64,000 bases of DNA, taken from positions 2,803,001 to 2,867,000 of the forward strand of contig NZ_CP064356.1 in assembly GCF_018141545.1 (NCBI RefSeq). The letters run 5' to 3'. The translations under genes and the position numbers were made by a program. This DNA is from Miltoncostaea oceani. Lineage in GTDB: Bacteria; Actinomycetota; Thermoleophilia; Miltoncostaeales; Miltoncostaeaceae. Positions 62,253 to 64,000 of the stretch are shown here, piece by piece. The notes beneath the pieces are model-generated. The model saw nothing but the letters and a program-made list of their open reading frames with translations, was not told the origin of the DNA and made no database searches. The number at the start of each line of letters is the position of its first letter. Position 1 is the first letter of the stretch.

Positions 62253-62786
62253 TCAGAGCTCCAGCTCGGCGATGTAGGGCAGCTCGCGGTACCGCTCCGC
62301 GTGGTCGAGGCCGTACCCGATGACGAAGACGTCGGGCAGGTCGAAGCCGATGTAGCGGGTCGGCATCTTCAGGCGCTTGTGGCCCGGCTTGGTCAGCAGC
62401 GAGCAGATCTCGAGCGACGCCGGCTTGCGCGACGCGAGGTTCTTCAGCAGGTACGAGAGCGTCAGACCGGAGTCGATGACGTCCTCGACGAGGAGCACGT
62501 GGCGCCCGGCGATCGGGATGTCCAGGTCCTTCAGGATCCGGACGACGCCCGACGAGTGGGTCGCGGAGCCGTACGACGAGACGGCCATGAAGTCGAGCTC
62601 GCACGGGACGCTGATGCGCCGGACGAGGTCGGCGATGAAGAAGATCGCGCCCTTCAGGACCCCGATGACGAGCAGCTCGCGGCCCTCGTAGTCGGCGGAG
62701 ACCTCGGCGGCGATCTCGGTGATGCGCGCCTGCAGCTCCTCCTCGGAGACGAGGGTGCGGCCGATGGACCCGTAGTCGCCGCTCAT
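62253..62786 (-). CDS. hpt: Hypoxanthine phosphoribosyltransferase
   Basis: A 177-residue purine-salvage enzyme using PRPP. Visible: the strand-loop LVIGVLKGAIFFIADLVRRI, the PRPP motif VLLVEDVIDSGLTLSYLL, and the base-contact region TRYIGFDLPDVFVIGYGLDHAERYR (cut: DLPDVFVIGYGLD). ATG 62786 overlaps the tilS stop by ATGA (62783-62786). The tilS-hpt-ftsH order is widespread in bacteria. Confidence 0.95.
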   Translation of the reverse strand: MSGDYGSIGRTLVSEEELQARITEIAAEVSADYEGRELLVIGVLKGAIFFIADLVRRISVPCELDFMAVSSYGSATHSSGVVRILKDLDIPIAGRHVLLVEDVIDSGLTLSYLLKNLASRKPASLEICSLLTKPGHKRLKMPTRYIGFDLPDVFVIGYGLDHAERYRELPYIAELEL

Positions 62787-64000
62787 GCGCCCACCAGCTC
62801 GAGCACGACGGCGCGGACGCCGGGAGGGGCGAGCAGGTCGTCGGCGGCGCGGTGGCCGGCGACCCAGACGACGCGGTCGCCGTCGGCCACGACGGGCACC
62901 TCGGGACGCCGGCGCGCCGGGACGCCGCGGTCGGCGAGCAGGCGCCCGACCGCCACGTGACCCCCGTCGCGCAGGGGCAGGCGGTCGCCGGGCCGCGTCG
63001 ACCGCACCCGCAGGGGGCGTCCGCAGGCGACGGCCACCCGGTCCGCCGCGGGCGGCGCGGCGGCGCCGATGCGGGCGGCGACGGCGACGTCCCCGAACCG
63101 GACGCGACCCGGGATCCCGAGGTCGGCCTCGGCCGGCGCCGGGCGAGGGGGGCCGCTGACCACCAGCACGCCCCGTGCGACGGCGGCGCGCCCATCACCC
63201 GGCAGGTTGACCACGCCGGGCGCCCCGCAGAGTCCGAGCACCCGCGCGAGCGGGCCGGTGCCCGCCGCGTCGGCGGGCAGCCCCGCCCCGGCGACGAGGC
63301 GGCGGACCAGCAGGCGGCGCATCGCGGCGGGCTCGGCGAGGAGGGCGTCCACGCGCAGCCCGTCGCCGTCGCGGGCGCGGTCCCACGCCGCGTCGACCAG
63401 GGGGGCGATCAGCTCGGCCTCGTCGCGCAGCACCTCGGCGAACGCCGCCACGTGGCGCTCGGCGCCGGGGTGGACCGCGGCGAGCGCGGGCACGAGGCCG
63501 TCGCGCACCCGGGTGCGGGCATACGCCGGGTCCGCGTTGGTGGGGTCGACGGCGACCGGCAGGCCGTGGGCGGCGCACCAGGCGCGCGTCTCGGAGGCGT
63601 CGAGCGGCAGCAGCGGCCGCACCAGGTCGCCGCGGCGGGGCGCCATGCCGAGGGCGCCCGTCCGCCCCGCGCCGCGGGCCATCCGGAAGAGGACCGTCTC
63701 GGCCTGGTCGGAGGCCGTGTGGCCCGTCGCGATCCGCGTGTACCCGCCCGCGGCGGCGACGCGCGCGGCGGCGTCGAGGCGCAGCGCCCGGGCCCGCTCC
63801 GGCGCACCGGGCCCCGGCTCCATCGCGAGATCGGCCCGGTGGGTCCGCAGGCCGAGCGCCGCGGCGGCCTCGAGGGCGGCGTCGGCCTCGCCGGCGGAAC
63901 CCGCACGCAGGCCGTGGTCGACGCTCAGCACGCCGACGGGTCCGTCGTGGACCCGGGTCAGCAGGTGCATCAGGCAGGTCGAGTCGGCGCCGCCGGAGAC
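62783..64000 (-). CDS. tilS: tRNA(Ile)-lysidine synthase, 5' end outside the window
   Basis: Modifies the wobble cytidine of tRNA-Ile(CAU) to lysidine, changing its codon reading. About 405 residues are visible. The PP-loop SGGADST is at the window edge (63976-63996), the frame runs through the edge and continues outside, so the start is missing. Other parts: VDHGLRAGSAGEAD, ATGHTASDQAETVLFRMARG, and the C-terminal TilS substrate-binding domains with STRPGDRLPLRDGG (about 320-333). It overlaps hpt by 4 bp. Confidence 0.94.
   Translation of the reverse strand, partial: VSGGADSTCLMHLLTRVHDGPVGVLSVDHGLRAGSAGEADAALEAAAALGLRTHRADLAMEPGPGAPERARALRLDAAARVAAAGGYTRIATGHTASDQAETVLFRMARGAGRTGALGMAPRRGDLVRPLLPLDASETRAWCAAHGLPVAVDPTNADPAYARTRVRDGLVPALAAVHPGAERHVAAFAEVLRDEAELIAPLVDAAWDRARDGDGLRVDALLAEPAAMRRLLVRRLVAGAGLPADAAGTGPLARVLGLCGAPGVVNLPGDGRAAVARGVLVVSGPPRPAPAEADLGIPGRVRFGDVAVAARIGAAAPPAADRVAVACGRPLRVRSTRPGDRLPLRDGGHVAVGRLLADRGVPARRRPEVPVVADGDRVVWVAGHRAADDLLAPPGVRAVVLELVGA

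Overview
The window is very GC-rich, protein-dense DNA from a bacterial chromosome. Codon use (third positions almost always G or C), GTG starts, CarD, DUF2469, PspAA/PspAB and a GTG-start Prs point to Actinomycetota. A SigH-type sigma factor, a CTC-form L25 and Bacillus-like gene order suggest a deep-branching class such as Thermoleophilia (Solirubrobacterales-like). That placement is an inference from gene content, not a database match.

Most of the window is two housekeeping blocks read on the minus strand. Block A runs from 64000 down to about 35850: tilS-hpt-ftsH, folP-folB-folK, DUF2469-coaX-dusB-lysS side (with greA), csbD, rpsR, clpC-radA-carD-PIN/TRAM, a FIST and GGDEF/HD-GYP signalling pair, then ispD-PHP-ispF-cysS-rlmB-sigH. 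Block B runs from 19408 down to 3617: tRNA-Gln, glmU-prs, an MMPL exporter, rplY-pth-mfd, a parvulin lipoprotein, mazG-pgi-gnd and a monooxygenase-like gene. Both blocks follow the order of the Bacillus glmU...mfd...mazG and tilS...lysS...clpC...sigH region, and many neighbours are coupled by ATGA, GTGA or TGATG overlaps.

Between the blocks (about 19.5-35.8 kb) lie accessory genes. They include a cobalamin riboswitch driving two secreted proteins that look like the two domains of transcobalamin encoded separately (20862-23060), phoU, mutT, a short mutY, a substrate-binding-like protein with no signal peptide, a DnaQ-GIY-YIG fusion, a GerMN lipoprotein, a Pro-rich membrane-anchored protein next to a degenerate receiver protein, and a Psp envelope-stress locus (htpX-pspAB facing pspA-pspAA). 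The left end (1-3460) holds the tail of a MarR regulator, a secreted 5'-nucleotidase, a DHFR/RibD-like reductase and an unrecognised Cys-rich gene without a clear stop.

Notable structure: a family of intergenic repeats built on the near-palindrome GGTCCACTTGGACC occurs at 3424-3583, 13446-13580 and, as a long 23/24-bp tandem array, at 30649-31104, with shared end caps. Other points for a second look are a one-base frameshift in ftsH at a five-C run (60662-60666), a probable CTG start for lysS, and a 168-bp tail-to-tail coding overlap near 41.7 kb.
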